Assembly (NCBI RefSeq): GCF_021012795.1
Contig: NZ_VFYU01000001.1
Span: 124,001-188,000, forward strand
Length of the DNA: 64,000 nucleotides
Source of the DNA: Psychrobacter sp. I-STPA10
GTDB lineage: Bacteria > Pseudomonadota > Gammaproteobacteria > Pseudomonadales > Moraxellaceae
Direction: 5' to 3'
The notes under the pieces are model-generated. The model ran no database searches. It saw only the letters and a list, made by a program, of their open reading frames with translations, and was not told the DNA's origin. Of this stretch, positions 49,721 to 59,437 are shown in pieces (position 1 is the stretch's first letter; each line of letters begins with the position of its first letter). Position numbers and translations under genes: made by a program.

Positions 49721-50524
49721 ATGAGTAAAAAAATCACCCCAGCTCGACTACTTGTACTAGGTTTGTCTACAGCTGTTTTTGCGACTGCTTGTGCCAATGG
49801 TGCAAGTGATAATAGTGCAAAAAACGATACAACGGAAAAAACGACTGTTGCAACAAACAATGCAAATGGTGCAGCCATTACTGAGCAAAGTACGGAGCTA
49901 CAAAAAGTCGGCTATAGTTTGGGTTATATGATGGCGCAGAGTAATAAAGGTGCTATTGATGACTTAGATTTGGATACATTTGATGCTGGTTTTCGTGATG
50001 GTTATACTGATAAAAAGGCTGCATTGACCCAAGAGCAGATGGAAGAGGTATTAACCAGCTATCAAAAGAGAAAAGAAGCAGAGTTTACTAAAGAGCTGCA
50101 AGAAAAAGCTGAAAAAAATAAAACAGCAGGTGCTGAATACTTAGCAGCAAATGCCAAAAAAGAAGGGGTTGTTACCACTGACTCAGGCTTACAGTATAAA
50201 GTATTAAAGCAAGGCACAGGCCCTTCTCCAACGGCGAATGATTTGGTCCAAGTACAATATGAAGGCAAGTTGATTGATGGTACGGTGTTTGATAGTTCTT
50301 ATGAACGTGGTGAACCCGCCATTTTTGCGGTGAAAGATATGATTCCAGGCTTTAGTGAAGGCCTTGAGCAGATGAAAGAAGGCGGCAAATATGAGTTGTA
50401 TATTCCAGCTGATATTGCTTATGGTGAGACAGGCAATCCAGCGATTGAGCCTAATAGCACTTTAATCTTCACGGTTGAGATGCTAAAAGTTAATCCAGAG
50501 TTGCCAAAAGCACCTGGTCAGTAA
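49721..50524 (+). CDS. FKBP-type peptidyl-prolyl isomerase, Mip/FkpA-like, exported
   Basis: Periplasmic or outer-membrane-associated foldase of 267 residues from the ATG at 49721 (AGAGAG upstream). An upstream ATG at 49646 would mask the signal peptide. N-terminal signal with a Cys in FATACANG, a possible though atypical lipobox. Dimerisation domain FKBP_N (about 50-140) with LQKVGYSLGYMM, coiled stretch, then the FKBP domain (about 165-260) with VQVQYEGKL, IPGFSEGLEQM and IPADIAYGE. Confidence 0.95.
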   Translation: MSKKITPARLLVLGLSTAVFATACANGASDNSAKNDTTEKTTVATNNANGAAITEQSTELQKVGYSLGYMMAQSNKGAIDDLDLDTFDAGFRDGYTDKKAALTQEQMEEVLTSYQKRKEAEFTKELQEKAEKNKTAGAEYLAANAKKEGVVTTDSGLQYKVLKQGTGPSPTANDLVQVQYEGKLIDGTVFDSSYERGEPAIFAVKDMIPGFSEGLEQMKEGGKYELYIPADIAYGETGNPAIEPNSTLIFTVEMLKVNPELPKAPGQ

Positions 50525-50625
50525 AATTTAAAATTAAGTAAGATATAAGTTAACTGATATTGAGTTGAGTATAGGTTTTTAGTTTTAGTGTTCTTAGTAT
50601 CAGTTAAGATAACATCTGCCAAATC

Positions 50626-50656
50626 AAAGCCCTGTTAATATATTAACAGGGCTTTT
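50626..50656. terminator. Bidirectional terminator FKBP gene / argA
   Basis: A perfect 30-bp palindrome, AAAGCCCTGTTAATA / TATTAACAGGGCTTT, between convergent genes. Confidence 0.92.
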
Positions 50657-50696
50657 GTGTGCAAGGCTAATGTAAGTAAAGAGTAGATGCTATTAG

Positions 50697-52019
50697 TTAT
50701 AGCAGCTTTTGGAAGATTTTTGAGTTGCGGCCATTATGATAACTGGCACGACGGGCTTCTGGTAGCTGATCATCACTGACTTCGGTAAAGCCTTGCTCAA
50801 CAAACCAATGTGCGGTGCGGGTGGTGAGCGCAAATAACTGGTGACGTCCATGACTGCGTGCTTGTTGCTCCAAAAATGCGAGTAAGTCAGCACCACGGCT
50901 GCCATTGCGATAATCTGGATGTACGGCAACTGAAGCCACTTCTGCACTGTCATCATCAAGGGGATATAGAGCAGCACAGCCTAAAATCATGCCATCCCGC
51001 TCAATGACACTATAAAACTCAATTTCTTGTTCTAGTCTCTCTTGTGAGCGTTGTACAAGGATACCTTGTTTTTCTAGTGGGGTTAGTAGTTCAAGCAGTC
51101 CGACCACATCGTCAATATTTGCGCGGCGAATTTCTTCATAAGGGTCGTGGCTGATCAGTGTGCCTGAGCCATCACGAGTAAACAGTTCTTCTAGTAGTGC
51201 ACCATCTTTGGCATAAGAGATGATATGGGTACGGTGAATGCCTTGACGACAGGCTTGGCTAGCACAGTACAAGAAATAGTAAATTTCACGATTGATGTCT
51301 CGCCCACGTAAAAATCTATCGACTTCATTGGGTATCATCGCATGCAACAGCCGCCCTTCTTCATTAATACCAACATCACTGCCTAAGAAGATAAGTTTAT
51401 CTGCCTCCAGCGCAACAGCCGCATTTAATGCCACATCTTCGGCAAGTAAATTAAAGATTTCACCTGTGGCAGAGTAGCCCATTGAACCCAATATTACCAT
51501 GTGGTTATGTGTCAGATTGTTTTTGATGGCATCGACATCAATAGAGCGTACTTCCCCTGTCATCTGATAGTCGACACCATCTCGCACCCCATAAGGGCGG
51601 GCAGTGACAAAGTTACCAGAGACGGCATCAATGCGTGAGCCATACATGGGTGAGTTTGCCAGTCCCATAGAGAGTTGTGCTTCGATTTGTAGACGAATAG
51701 CACCAACAGCTTCTAGTATGGCTGGCATGGCAGAGCGGGGGGTGACTCGAATGTCATTATGTAGTGGTGTTTCTATATTAAGTTCGGCTAAGTTTTTTTC
51801 GATTTGCGGGCGTGCGCCATGTACTAATACCAGCTTAATTCCTAAGCTATGTAATAGGGCAAAGTCATGAATGAGGTTGCTAAAGTTTGGATGATTCACT
51901 GCCTCTCCACCAAACATGATGACAAAGGTCTTGCCTCGATGAGTGTTAATATAGGGGGCAGAGTTGCGAAACCAATGAACATAGTCAGGATTAATTTGGG
52001 GCATAGCATTATCAGTCAT
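50697..52019 (-). CDS. argA: N-acetylglutamate synthase
   Basis: First step of arginine synthesis. 440 residues from the ATG at 52019 (a TTG at 52034 would add five). N-terminal amino-acid-kinase-like domain (about 15-280, with VIMFGGEAV and LVLVHGARPQI) that binds the feedback inhibitor arginine, and a C-terminal GNAT acetyltransferase domain (about 295-435, with VASVAVHPDYRNGSRGADLL). Single gene, divergent from the exported protein at 52407. Confidence 0.96.
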   Translation of the reverse strand: MTDNAMPQINPDYVHWFRNSAPYINTHRGKTFVIMFGGEAVNHPNFSNLIHDFALLHSLGIKLVLVHGARPQIEKNLAELNIETPLHNDIRVTPRSAMPAILEAVGAIRLQIEAQLSMGLANSPMYGSRIDAVSGNFVTARPYGVRDGVDYQMTGEVRSIDVDAIKNNLTHNHMVILGSMGYSATGEIFNLLAEDVALNAAVALEADKLIFLGSDVGINEEGRLLHAMIPNEVDRFLRGRDINREIYYFLYCASQACRQGIHRTHIISYAKDGALLEELFTRDGSGTLISHDPYEEIRRANIDDVVGLLELLTPLEKQGILVQRSQERLEQEIEFYSVIERDGMILGCAALYPLDDDSAEVASVAVHPDYRNGSRGADLLAFLEQQARSHGRHQLFALTTRTAHWFVEQGFTEVSDDQLPEARRASYHNGRNSKIFQKLL

Positions 52020-52406
52020 AGGTGAAATCGTCAATAATCAATAGGTGGATAAGAAAAATAATATTAGAAACAATATTAGAAACAATGCGAGAAACAATGT
52101 GCATACGATTATATAAACTTTTACGATAACAAAATTTGCTACATTGGGCTATCTTTTTATGATAATTGATGTTGTTCTTTTTATTGGTATGAGTGTCTTC
52201 ATCATATACTGGCAATATATAGAAGCAATTTGGCAAAACAAGTCTGTTATAATGCATGGACAAATTATTCCAACCTTTTAAATAATGTATAGACAACTTT
52301 AAAGTTTAGATCATAAATTTAGCCAATTTTACTTCTTCTGTTTTTACTTCTTTGTTTGCATCCACCACTGTTGTGGCTGTGAATTGATAGAATCTGGATA
52401 ATAATC
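52020..52406. other. Divergent gap argA / exported protein
   Basis: 387 bases with a 12-bp tandem repeat in the argA leader (52063-52098). Otherwise AT-rich. An argR operator could be here, but no convincing ARG box was picked out by eye. Confidence 0.5.
52063..52098. repeat. Three tandem 12-bp units in the argA leader
   Basis: ATTAGAAACAAT, ATTAGAAACAAT, GCGAGAAACAAT. A short tandem repeat just upstream of argA. Confidence 0.7.
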
Positions 52407-53024
52407 ATGACTGATAATATATTTACGAAATCTCAATTTGCTATGATGAGCCGCTTGGCATTAGCCACAGTAAGCGCTACCTTTTTATCGTTGGTAACAC
52501 TAGGTTCAGCTTCTGCGATGTTACCAACACCAGAGCCAGAGCTTGATGCCCCTACTAATAGCCAAAATGCTGCGGTTGTGCAACAAGCAACGACGATGCA
52601 AACAGCAGACCCACAAGCAGTTCAAAGTAATGCGGCAGTGGCTACTAAACTCATGGCGTTTTTGGTGGCGATGGATGATAACGGACAGCAAGCGTTGGTA
52701 CCAGTCACTGCCAGCACCCAGCTACAAAAAGGTAATGTGATTGAGTATCAAGGACATTTTACCAATACCAGTACTGATCGTCAGCGTAAGATGACAGTGA
52801 CGATGAGTATACCTAAAGAAGTTTCACTTATAGGGAGTATTTCTCCTGAGTTTCCATTGGCAAGCGTTGATGGTCAAATTTTTGCTCCAGTACCATTACG
52901 TGGCAGAATTGGTGGTCAATTACAAGAAGTACCTATGGAGTACTATCGAGCGTTACGTTGGGATATTGAAGGCTTAGGTTTGGGTGAAACTGCTGTGGTG
53001 AAATATCAGGCGGTGGTACGATAG
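52407..53024 (+). CDS. Exported DUF11-like protein, unknown function
   Basis: A 205-residue protein with a signal peptide (about 1-37, SASA-M) and a Gln/Ala/Thr-rich linker. One beta-sandwich-like domain follows (about 85-205), with VIEYQGHFTNTSTDRQRKMTVTM and WDIEGLGLGETAVVKYQAVV, resembling DUF11-type repeats in surface proteins. It precedes the lipoprotein at 53143 by 118 bases on the same strand. Periplasmic or cell-surface location is inferred. Confidence 0.78.
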   Translation: MTDNIFTKSQFAMMSRLALATVSATFLSLVTLGSASAMLPTPEPELDAPTNSQNAAVVQQATTMQTADPQAVQSNAAVATKLMAFLVAMDDNGQQALVPVTASTQLQKGNVIEYQGHFTNTSTDRQRKMTVTMSIPKEVSLIGSISPEFPLASVDGQIFAPVPLRGRIGGQLQEVPMEYYRALRWDIEGLGLGETAVVKYQAVVR

Positions 53025-53142
53025 TATTTAGTTTGTTGTTTTAATTATACATTTAGGCATGGTTGGTTTTTCATTAAGTGGTCATAAAGTTGCATTATGG
53101 TAAGTGACTCCATCAAACTTATTGACTCTAGGAAAGATAACC

Positions 53143-54861
53143 ATGTCTATTTTTTTGCAAAAAAAACCTGTCTCTTATTTTGCATCAACCTTATTATTGA
53201 CAACATTAGCCCTGTCTACAATGGGTATGACGGGCTGCAAAAATAATAATAACGATAATAGCGGTCTTGGTAATCCTACTAAGACAGCAGAGCCAACATC
53301 TACTTATCAAAGTGTTAAATTTACCCCTGCAGGTAGCTATGTGCATGGTGACTTTGATGAATCTGCCGCAGAAATCATTGCTTATCATCCTGCCAGCAAA
53401 CGTAGTTTTGTGGTCAATGCCCAAAACAAAAAAGTTGATGTCATTAGTTTGGCAGATATTCATGCCCCTATTTTACAGCAGTCTTTAGATGTGTCGGATA
53501 TTGGCAGTACGGTCAATAGTGTGGCTGTGTTTAATGATATGGTCGCAGTGGCTGTGCAGGCGAATGTAAAGACAGATAATGGATATGTCGTAATCTATGA
53601 TGCCAATAGCCTGGAGCGATTACAAACAGTCGAGGTGGGTGCATTGCCAGATATGGTGACCTTCACCCCTGATGGTAATTATGTATTGGTTGCCAATGAA
53701 GGTGAGCCTGATGATATGTATCAGGTAGATCCTGAAGGTTCAATTAGCATCATCAATATCATGGATATTAAGCGTCCGATTGTCCAGACAGCAACATTTA
53801 CTGCATTTAATAATCAAAAACAGCAACTACAAGCAGCGGGCGTACGTATTTTTGGCAAACTGGCAGATGGTACGATGAGTAGTGTGGCGCAAGATTTAGA
53901 ACCTGAGTATATTGCTGTTTCCAAAGATGGAAAAACTGCTTATGTGAGCCTACAAGAAAATAATGCCATTGCTATAGTTGATATTAAGAGTGCGACGGTG
54001 ACGGATATTAAGGCATTGGGTGCAAAAGACCACTCACTTGCAGGGAATGAGCTTGATGTCAGCAATAAAGATGACAAGATTAACATCACCACTTGGCCAA
54101 TTATGGGTATGTATATGCCAGATGCCATTGCGACTTATACTGTTAATGGTAAAAACTACTTGGTAACTGCCAATGAAGGTGATTCTCGTGAATGGGGTAA
54201 GTTTGACGAAGAAGTGAGATTTGCTGATATCAAGGTAGATAGTAGCCATTTTAATAAGGCGGCGTGTCATAATATGGATTGTGCGGATGCTGCTGCATTG
54301 GGTCGGATTAAATTCTCTTCAGTGATGGGTGATAGTAATCACGATGGCGTTTATGAGAATTTGTATAGCTTTGGTGCACGCTCGTTTAGCATTTGGGATA
54401 TGGATAATATGAGCCAACCTGTCTATGATAGTGGTAGCTTAATGGCAAAATATACTGCTAAAAAATATCCCAATAATTTTAATGCCAGTAATAGTAGTAA
54501 TAAGTTTGATGGTCGTAGTAATAATAAGGGCATTGAGCCAGAGGGTGTTACTCTAGCACAGGTAGGTAGTCAGACCATTGCTTTTATTGGGCTTGAGCGT
54601 ATTTCTAGTGTGATGGCATTTGATATTACTGATCCTAAAAAAGTATCCTTATTGGGTGAGATAAATACACGCACCTTTAATGATGACCTGCTCAAAGATG
54701 CTAAAAAAGGTAAATTAAAGGCGAATGCTGATGGAGACTTCGGTCCTGAGGGTCTAACCTTCGTTGATGCAAAAGACTCCCCTACAGGTAAGCCATTGCT
54801 ATTGGTTGGTTTTGAGGTCAGCGGTAGTTCAAAAGTGTTTGAGCTAGAGTTTATGCAATAA
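53143..54861 (+). CDS. Choice-of-anchor I family lipoprotein (beta-propeller)
   Basis: 572 residues from the ATG at 53143 (AGGAAA upstream), not the ATG at 53104. Lipobox MTGC (mature Cys about 32), then an Asn-rich linker. Propeller-like repeats include VVNAQNKKVDVISL, DMVTFTPDGNYVLVANEGEP, AIATYTVNGKNYLVTANEGDSREW, GARSFSIWD and GIEPEGVTL. This family is widespread and often annotated as alkaline-phosphatase-like or esterase-like, but the function is uncertain. A terminator follows. Confidence 0.9.
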   Translation: MSIFLQKKPVSYFASTLLLTTLALSTMGMTGCKNNNNDNSGLGNPTKTAEPTSTYQSVKFTPAGSYVHGDFDESAAEIIAYHPASKRSFVVNAQNKKVDVISLADIHAPILQQSLDVSDIGSTVNSVAVFNDMVAVAVQANVKTDNGYVVIYDANSLERLQTVEVGALPDMVTFTPDGNYVLVANEGEPDDMYQVDPEGSISIINIMDIKRPIVQTATFTAFNNQKQQLQAAGVRIFGKLADGTMSSVAQDLEPEYIAVSKDGKTAYVSLQENNAIAIVDIKSATVTDIKALGAKDHSLAGNELDVSNKDDKINITTWPIMGMYMPDAIATYTVNGKNYLVTANEGDSREWGKFDEEVRFADIKVDSSHFNKAACHNMDCADAAALGRIKFSSVMGDSNHDGVYENLYSFGARSFSIWDMDNMSQPVYDSGSLMAKYTAKKYPNNFNASNSSNKFDGRSNNKGIEPEGVTLAQVGSQTIAFIGLERISSVMAFDITDPKKVSLLGEINTRTFNDDLLKDAKKGKLKANADGDFGPEGLTFVDAKDSPTGKPLLLVGFEVSGSSKVFELEFMQ

Positions 54862-54895
54862 ATATCGGTCTTTATTTATGTCCTAAATCATTTCC

Positions 54896-54933
54896 AAAAA
54901 GCCCTTTCTTGTTACAAGGAAGGGCTTTTTTTA
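54896..54933. terminator. Terminator between convergent lipoprotein and patatin genes
   Basis: Stem AAAAAGCCCTTTCTT / AAGGAAGGGCTTTTTTT around GTTAC; usable in both directions. Confidence 0.85.
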
Positions 54934-54977
54934 TCTTGTATAGTATAACTTTGATATATTTGAACATTTTGATCTAT

Positions 54978-56030
54978 TTATTGAGGCTGTGCTGCTGCAA
55001 TCGCTTGTTTAATTTGGGACATTTGCTGCTTGGTAGCTTTCTCACCTGCATCAATCATTTGTTGTCGCTGAATGGTATCAAACACACTAAAGCTACTGAC
55101 ATTAGGTGTGATAATCACATCAGCGCGTTTGATTTCTGCGGCTTTGTAGTTGTTTTTAGCATTATTACTACTAGCATCAGCATTGGTTGTCTGTTGATGA
55201 TAGTTTTGGTCAATAAGCTTCCATATATTACGCTGTTTGCTATCAATGCGGGTAGATTTACGGGTGGATTGATTAATCGCTGCTGTGTCCAATAAGTCCA
55301 CCGCAATAATCACATCTGCTCCCAAAGCTTTGGCAGTATCGACAGGTACCAAACTGCTAACTCCCCCATCGATGTATTTTTTGCCCACTTTTTCGGGAAT
55401 ACGAGGGGCGATAAATAACGCAGGTACACTGCTTGATGCCTGCACTATAAGCCCTGTGTTACCTTGGGTAAATACCGTTTTTTTGAGATTGTTTTTTTCC
55501 GTTGCGACAGCAGCAAAGCGTATTGGCAGTTGCTCAATGCGGCGTCCACCCACTTGATTGTTAATAAAGTCTTTGAGCTTATTACCTTCAATGATGCCTT
55601 GATGAGATAAGGTAAAGTCAGCCAAATCACTGTCTTGTGTGGTTAAGGCAATCTGCTCTAACTGCGCTGCGGTTTTGCCACTGGCATACAAACTACCCAC
55701 CACACTGCCTGCGCTGCTGCCAACGATTAAATTTGGATGAATACCATTAGCTTCTAGTGATTTTATAACACCCACATGAGCAAACCCTTTTGCACCGCCA
55801 CCGCCTAATACCAAAGCAACCATTGGTTTGGTAGGTAGGGTAGGGGCTGTGGTAGTTTTTGTGGGTGTGCTACTACAGCCACTGAGCAGTATTAATGGTG
55901 CAAATGTAAATGCACTGATAGCAAAAGTGGTGAGGTTCAATGTAGCCAGATTTTTATTATTAGTACTGTATTGAAAAACCGACTGTAGGTTAGTGGCAAG
56001 CTGAGTAAGGTGGCTGAGGATAGGGTGCAT
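54978..56030 (-). CDS. Patatin-like phospholipase, lipoprotein type
   Basis: A 350-residue lipid hydrolase: oxyanion GGGGAKGFAHVG (76-87), nucleophile Ser106 in GSSAG, catalytic Asp in DGGVSS. A lipobox-like LLSGC puts a Cys at 52 after an unusually long N-terminal region (about 35 residues before the hydrophobic core), so the true start may be later. Relatives are RssA/YchK- and NTE-like proteins. Substrates unknown; envelope location inferred. Confidence 0.9.
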   Translation of the reverse strand: MHPILSHLTQLATNLQSVFQYSTNNKNLATLNLTTFAISAFTFAPLILLSGCSSTPTKTTTAPTLPTKPMVALVLGGGGAKGFAHVGVIKSLEANGIHPNLIVGSSAGSVVGSLYASGKTAAQLEQIALTTQDSDLADFTLSHQGIIEGNKLKDFINNQVGGRRIEQLPIRFAAVATEKNNLKKTVFTQGNTGLIVQASSSVPALFIAPRIPEKVGKKYIDGGVSSLVPVDTAKALGADVIIAVDLLDTAAINQSTRKSTRIDSKQRNIWKLIDQNYHQQTTNADASSNNAKNNYKAAEIKRADVIITPNVSSFSVFDTIQRQQMIDAGEKATKQQMSQIKQAIAAAQPQ

Positions 56031-56255
56031 AATAGTACCTAAGATTTAAGACAAGACAAGAGTAAGTGACTGAGTATGAAAGAATATCAAATAAAAAATC
56101 ACATACATACCCTAGCATAAGTGTCATCTTGTCATCGTATTTACTGCGTTATTTATTTGCTGCATTTGTCTCTTTTTATGCCCCTATTAAAATCATAGCC
56201 AATACACTACACTATAATCTTTGATTCATACACTTTTTTTGATTGACGATTGCTT

Positions 56256-58568
56256 ATGTCTACTACACCCACAAATGCTTCCTCCTCTATGCCATCGGCG
56301 CCATCCGTGCCAAGCTCAGTGGTTGATTTACCTGTTAGTGCACTGGCGGGGGTGGGTGTTAAAGTTGAGGGTCAGCTTGAGCAGCTTGGTATTCAGCGAA
56401 TTTTTGATTTATTGTTGCATCTGCCACGAAGTTATGAAGATCGCAGCCGTTTGGTCGCTATCAATACTTTGCAAGATGGACAGGCAGCGCTTGTCGAAGC
56501 TCGTATCGTACATGTGGATAATAAACGCAGCGGTATGACGGTGATTGTCGAAGATGGCAGTGCAAAGTTAACCCTACGCTTTTTTAAGGTTTATCGTAGC
56601 CTGCTACAGACCATGAGTGTGGGGACGCAGCTGCGATTATTTGGTGAGGTGAAAATCAATCGTTATGGGGTGCAGATGCACCACCCAGAATATACCGTGG
56701 TGACAGGTAATGAGCCATTAGAAAATACTGGATTACAGCCGATTTATCCCACCATTAAAGGCTTACATCAAAACAAACTACGTACGCTTATCAAACTGGC
56801 ATTGCAAACGGTGCAGCAGCAAGGTATACCGATGACGGTATTTACAGCGACAGATTGGCAATCAGTGGCACATTTAACCGCGGTTAATACTCAAGTAGGC
56901 GCATCACAACGTCGCAGTAGTGATATGTTTATTACATTATCACAAGCCATGGCGCAAGCAGTCGCTGAGCCAAATAATCAATCATCTAGCCACAGTCATA
57001 GCCATAACCACAGTAGCCATAATAACGTGCAACCGTTTGCTATGAGCTTATTTGAGGCATTGCTACTTATCCATACCCCACCCATGTATGTGCATCTAGG
57101 GCAACAAGCTCAGCATTTGCAGCAGTTAATCGAGCGTACTCACCCTGCTTGTCAGCGGCTGATTATCGAAGAACTAACTGCTCATCAACTCAGCATGTTA
57201 TATCGTCGTCAGCAGTTGCATCAGCACAAAGCCCCCAAATGTGAAGCTCAAAGCCTGCTTGCAAAAAAGTTACTTGCCAACTTACCCTTTGAGTTAACCG
57301 CAGCGCAGCAGCGTGTTATTGATGAGATTACCAGTGATATGGTGACCTCCATTCCCATGTTGCGTTTGGTACAAGGAGATGTAGGGGCAGGCAAAACTTT
57401 GGTTGCTGCCATTGCCGCTTGTTATGCTCTTGATAGTGGTTGGCAAGTGGCAGTAATGGCACCGACAGAGATACTCGCTGAGCAGCATTTATTGAACTTT
57501 CAACAATGGTTTGAGCCACTTGGTATCGGGGTTGGTTGGCTCGCTGGCAAGCAGACTGCCAAACAACGCCGAGAATCACTGAGTGCGGTGGCAGAAAACG
57601 AGGTGCAAATTGTCGTCGGTACCCATGCGCTGTTTCAAGACAGTGTGCAGTTTGCCAAACTTGGCTTAGTTATTATTGATGAGCAGCACCGTTTTGGGGT
57701 TGAGCAGCGCATGGCATTGACCAATAAAGGTGTGGCAAACAGTACCCCGCATCAGTTGGTGATGACTGCCACCCCCATTCCTCGTACTCTTGCGATGAGT
57801 GCCTATGGTGATATGGATACCTCCATTATTGATGCGCTGCCACCCGGGCGTACGCCGATTACGACTGTTACTATTGACCGCAATCGCCGTGATGAAGTCA
57901 TTGAGCGTATCGCTGCTAACTGCGCCCAAGGTAAACAAGCCTATTGGGTGTGTCCATTGGTAGAAGAGTCGAGTGTCTTAGATGCCCAAGCTGCTGAGGC
58001 GACTTATGCAGATTTAGACGACCGTTTAGATATCCGTATTGGTCTGGTACATGGCAAAATGAAAGCGGCTGAGAAGCAAGCGGTGATGCAGGCATTTAAA
58101 AATGCTGAGTTAGACTTGCTGGTCGCTACCACTGTTATTGAAGTGGGTGTTGATGTGCCCAATGCGTCGCTCATGGTCATCGAAAATGCCGAACGGCTTG
58201 GGTTATCACAGTTACATCAGCTACGAGGTCGGGTTGGACGTGGTTCAACCAAAAGCTACTGCGTGTTGCTGTACCAAACGCCATTATCTGAGACAGGTAT
58301 TGAGCGATTAAACGTGCTGCGTGATAGCAGTGATGGCTTTGTCATCGCTCAAAAAGACTTGCAACTGCGTGGACCAGGTGAACTGCTTGGTAAACGCCAA
58401 ACAGGTAATGTCGGTTACTATATCTCTGAGCTGACTCGTGATGAACATCTACTGCTTATTGCCCGTAGCCTTGCTAAACGTCTGATTAACGACCCCAAGC
58501 GCAAAGCTGAGGTCAGCCTACTGATCCACCGCTGGATGCCAGAGGCAAGCCGTTATACTAATGTTTAG
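56256..58568 (+). CDS. recG: ATP-dependent DNA helicase RecG
   Basis: Remodels stalled replication forks and branched recombination intermediates. 770 residues from the ATG at 56256 (a TTG at 56250 is an alternative). N-terminal wedge/OB domain (about 35-180), helicase motif I QGDVGAGKT (about 375), DEQHR box, and the motif VI QLRGRVGRGSTKSYC. About 60 residues longer than usual, mostly due to a Ser/His/Asn-rich insertion (about 242-264) before the helicase core. Nothing suggests loss of function. Confidence 0.97.
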   Translation: MSTTPTNASSSMPSAPSVPSSVVDLPVSALAGVGVKVEGQLEQLGIQRIFDLLLHLPRSYEDRSRLVAINTLQDGQAALVEARIVHVDNKRSGMTVIVEDGSAKLTLRFFKVYRSLLQTMSVGTQLRLFGEVKINRYGVQMHHPEYTVVTGNEPLENTGLQPIYPTIKGLHQNKLRTLIKLALQTVQQQGIPMTVFTATDWQSVAHLTAVNTQVGASQRRSSDMFITLSQAMAQAVAEPNNQSSSHSHSHNHSSHNNVQPFAMSLFEALLLIHTPPMYVHLGQQAQHLQQLIERTHPACQRLIIEELTAHQLSMLYRRQQLHQHKAPKCEAQSLLAKKLLANLPFELTAAQQRVIDEITSDMVTSIPMLRLVQGDVGAGKTLVAAIAACYALDSGWQVAVMAPTEILAEQHLLNFQQWFEPLGIGVGWLAGKQTAKQRRESLSAVAENEVQIVVGTHALFQDSVQFAKLGLVIIDEQHRFGVEQRMALTNKGVANSTPHQLVMTATPIPRTLAMSAYGDMDTSIIDALPPGRTPITTVTIDRNRRDEVIERIAANCAQGKQAYWVCPLVEESSVLDAQAAEATYADLDDRLDIRIGLVHGKMKAAEKQAVMQAFKNAELDLLVATTVIEVGVDVPNASLMVIENAERLGLSQLHQLRGRVGRGSTKSYCVLLYQTPLSETGIERLNVLRDSSDGFVIAQKDLQLRGPGELLGKRQTGNVGYYISELTRDEHLLLIARSLAKRLINDPKRKAEVSLLIHRWMPEASRYTNV

Positions 58569-58644
58569 TGAATTATGATTGGCTAATTGTCTTATTTTTC
58601 CTTGGAGGTTATACCTAGCGGTTAGGTTTAATGGAGTGTATACA

Positions 58645-59016
58645 ATGAAAATAAATAGCCTCCCCTTAATAATGGCATTACTACTGACAAGTTGTAGCCA
58701 GCCTATTGAAATAAAACCAAATAAACTGCCTGACGCCTATCTGAATGATCCTTATCAAGCTGAAATAGAAATAATAGGGGGATCAGTCGTTGAAATGAGT
58801 TTTTCTGCGAAAGTATCTGATACAAACTTTCGCATTTTGCACCATATTGATACCGATGGATATCCAGATTATAATCATTTAACAGTTCAAGGCACACCCA
58901 TTGTACTAAAGCCTATTTATATTAAGTTGGTAGGAGGGACGTATGGTACAAATTTTCCCGGCAAGGAGTTTGTAAAAGAATACAAAATTATGGTCAAAGA
59001 ACAATATAATAAATAG
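58645..59016 (+). CDS. Small predicted lipoprotein, unknown function
   Basis: 123 residues from the ATG at 58645, preceded by GGAGTG (an upstream ATG at 58579 gives a poor signal). Signal peptide ending LLLTSC, lipobox Cys about 18. The mature part (LPDAYLNDPYQAEIEIIGG) resembles a bacterial immunoglobulin-like fold. No known function. It lies between recG and a copy of repeat family 2. Confidence 0.78.
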   Translation: MKINSLPLIMALLLTSCSQPIEIKPNKLPDAYLNDPYQAEIEIIGGSVVEMSFSAKVSDTNFRILHHIDTDGYPDYNHLTVQGTPIVLKPIYIKLVGGTYGTNFPGKEFVKEYKIMVKEQYNK

Positions 59017-59437
59017 ATTCAAAATCATTATATATTTTTAATATTTAATCAAATCATCATTAATTAGCGAATACTAAAGTATTAAGAACCTGTATTCACA
59101 ACCCATAATGGTGGATTTTTGCCTAAAATAGACGTACTACGGCGTTAAATTTTAGGTTAAATAGAGTAACTATTCGCCCCAAAATTTGCCTTGTATTACG
59201 CAGTTTTAGTTTAAAACTCCCCTGATTTTGGATTATGAAAACAGGTCCTAAGTTATAAATAAACGTCCTCCTATTAGAAGATAAAGTTAGGTTACATCAA
59301 GCCTAAGCACAAGCGATGCAATTCACGTATAATTTTCTATATTCAATTTAATAATAAACATAGCATTTGCAAATATTTTTATTAACATAGTATCAAGTCT
59401 AACTGCCGCATCTGTATGCGAGATATACGAGAGCATT
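59017..59437. other. Gap before the RND operon with repeat family 2 copy C
   Basis: 421 bases, of which 59082-59251 is the repeat. The remaining 186 bases should hold the promoter of the efflux operon. No regulator gene is adjacent in the window. Confidence 0.65.
59082..59251. repeat. 169-bp dispersed repeat, family 2, copy C (MITE-like)
   Basis: Left end TTAAGAACCTGTATTCA; right end ATGAAAACAGGTCCTAA, with a few changes in the right arm. The interior matches copies A and B. Confidence 0.88.

Noticed and set aside
52012..52296. 94-codon minus-strand frame running into the argA start
   Set aside because: Composition looks non-coding (encodes the 12-bp repeats as IVSN units), with no ribosome site; likely leader DNA rather than a gene.
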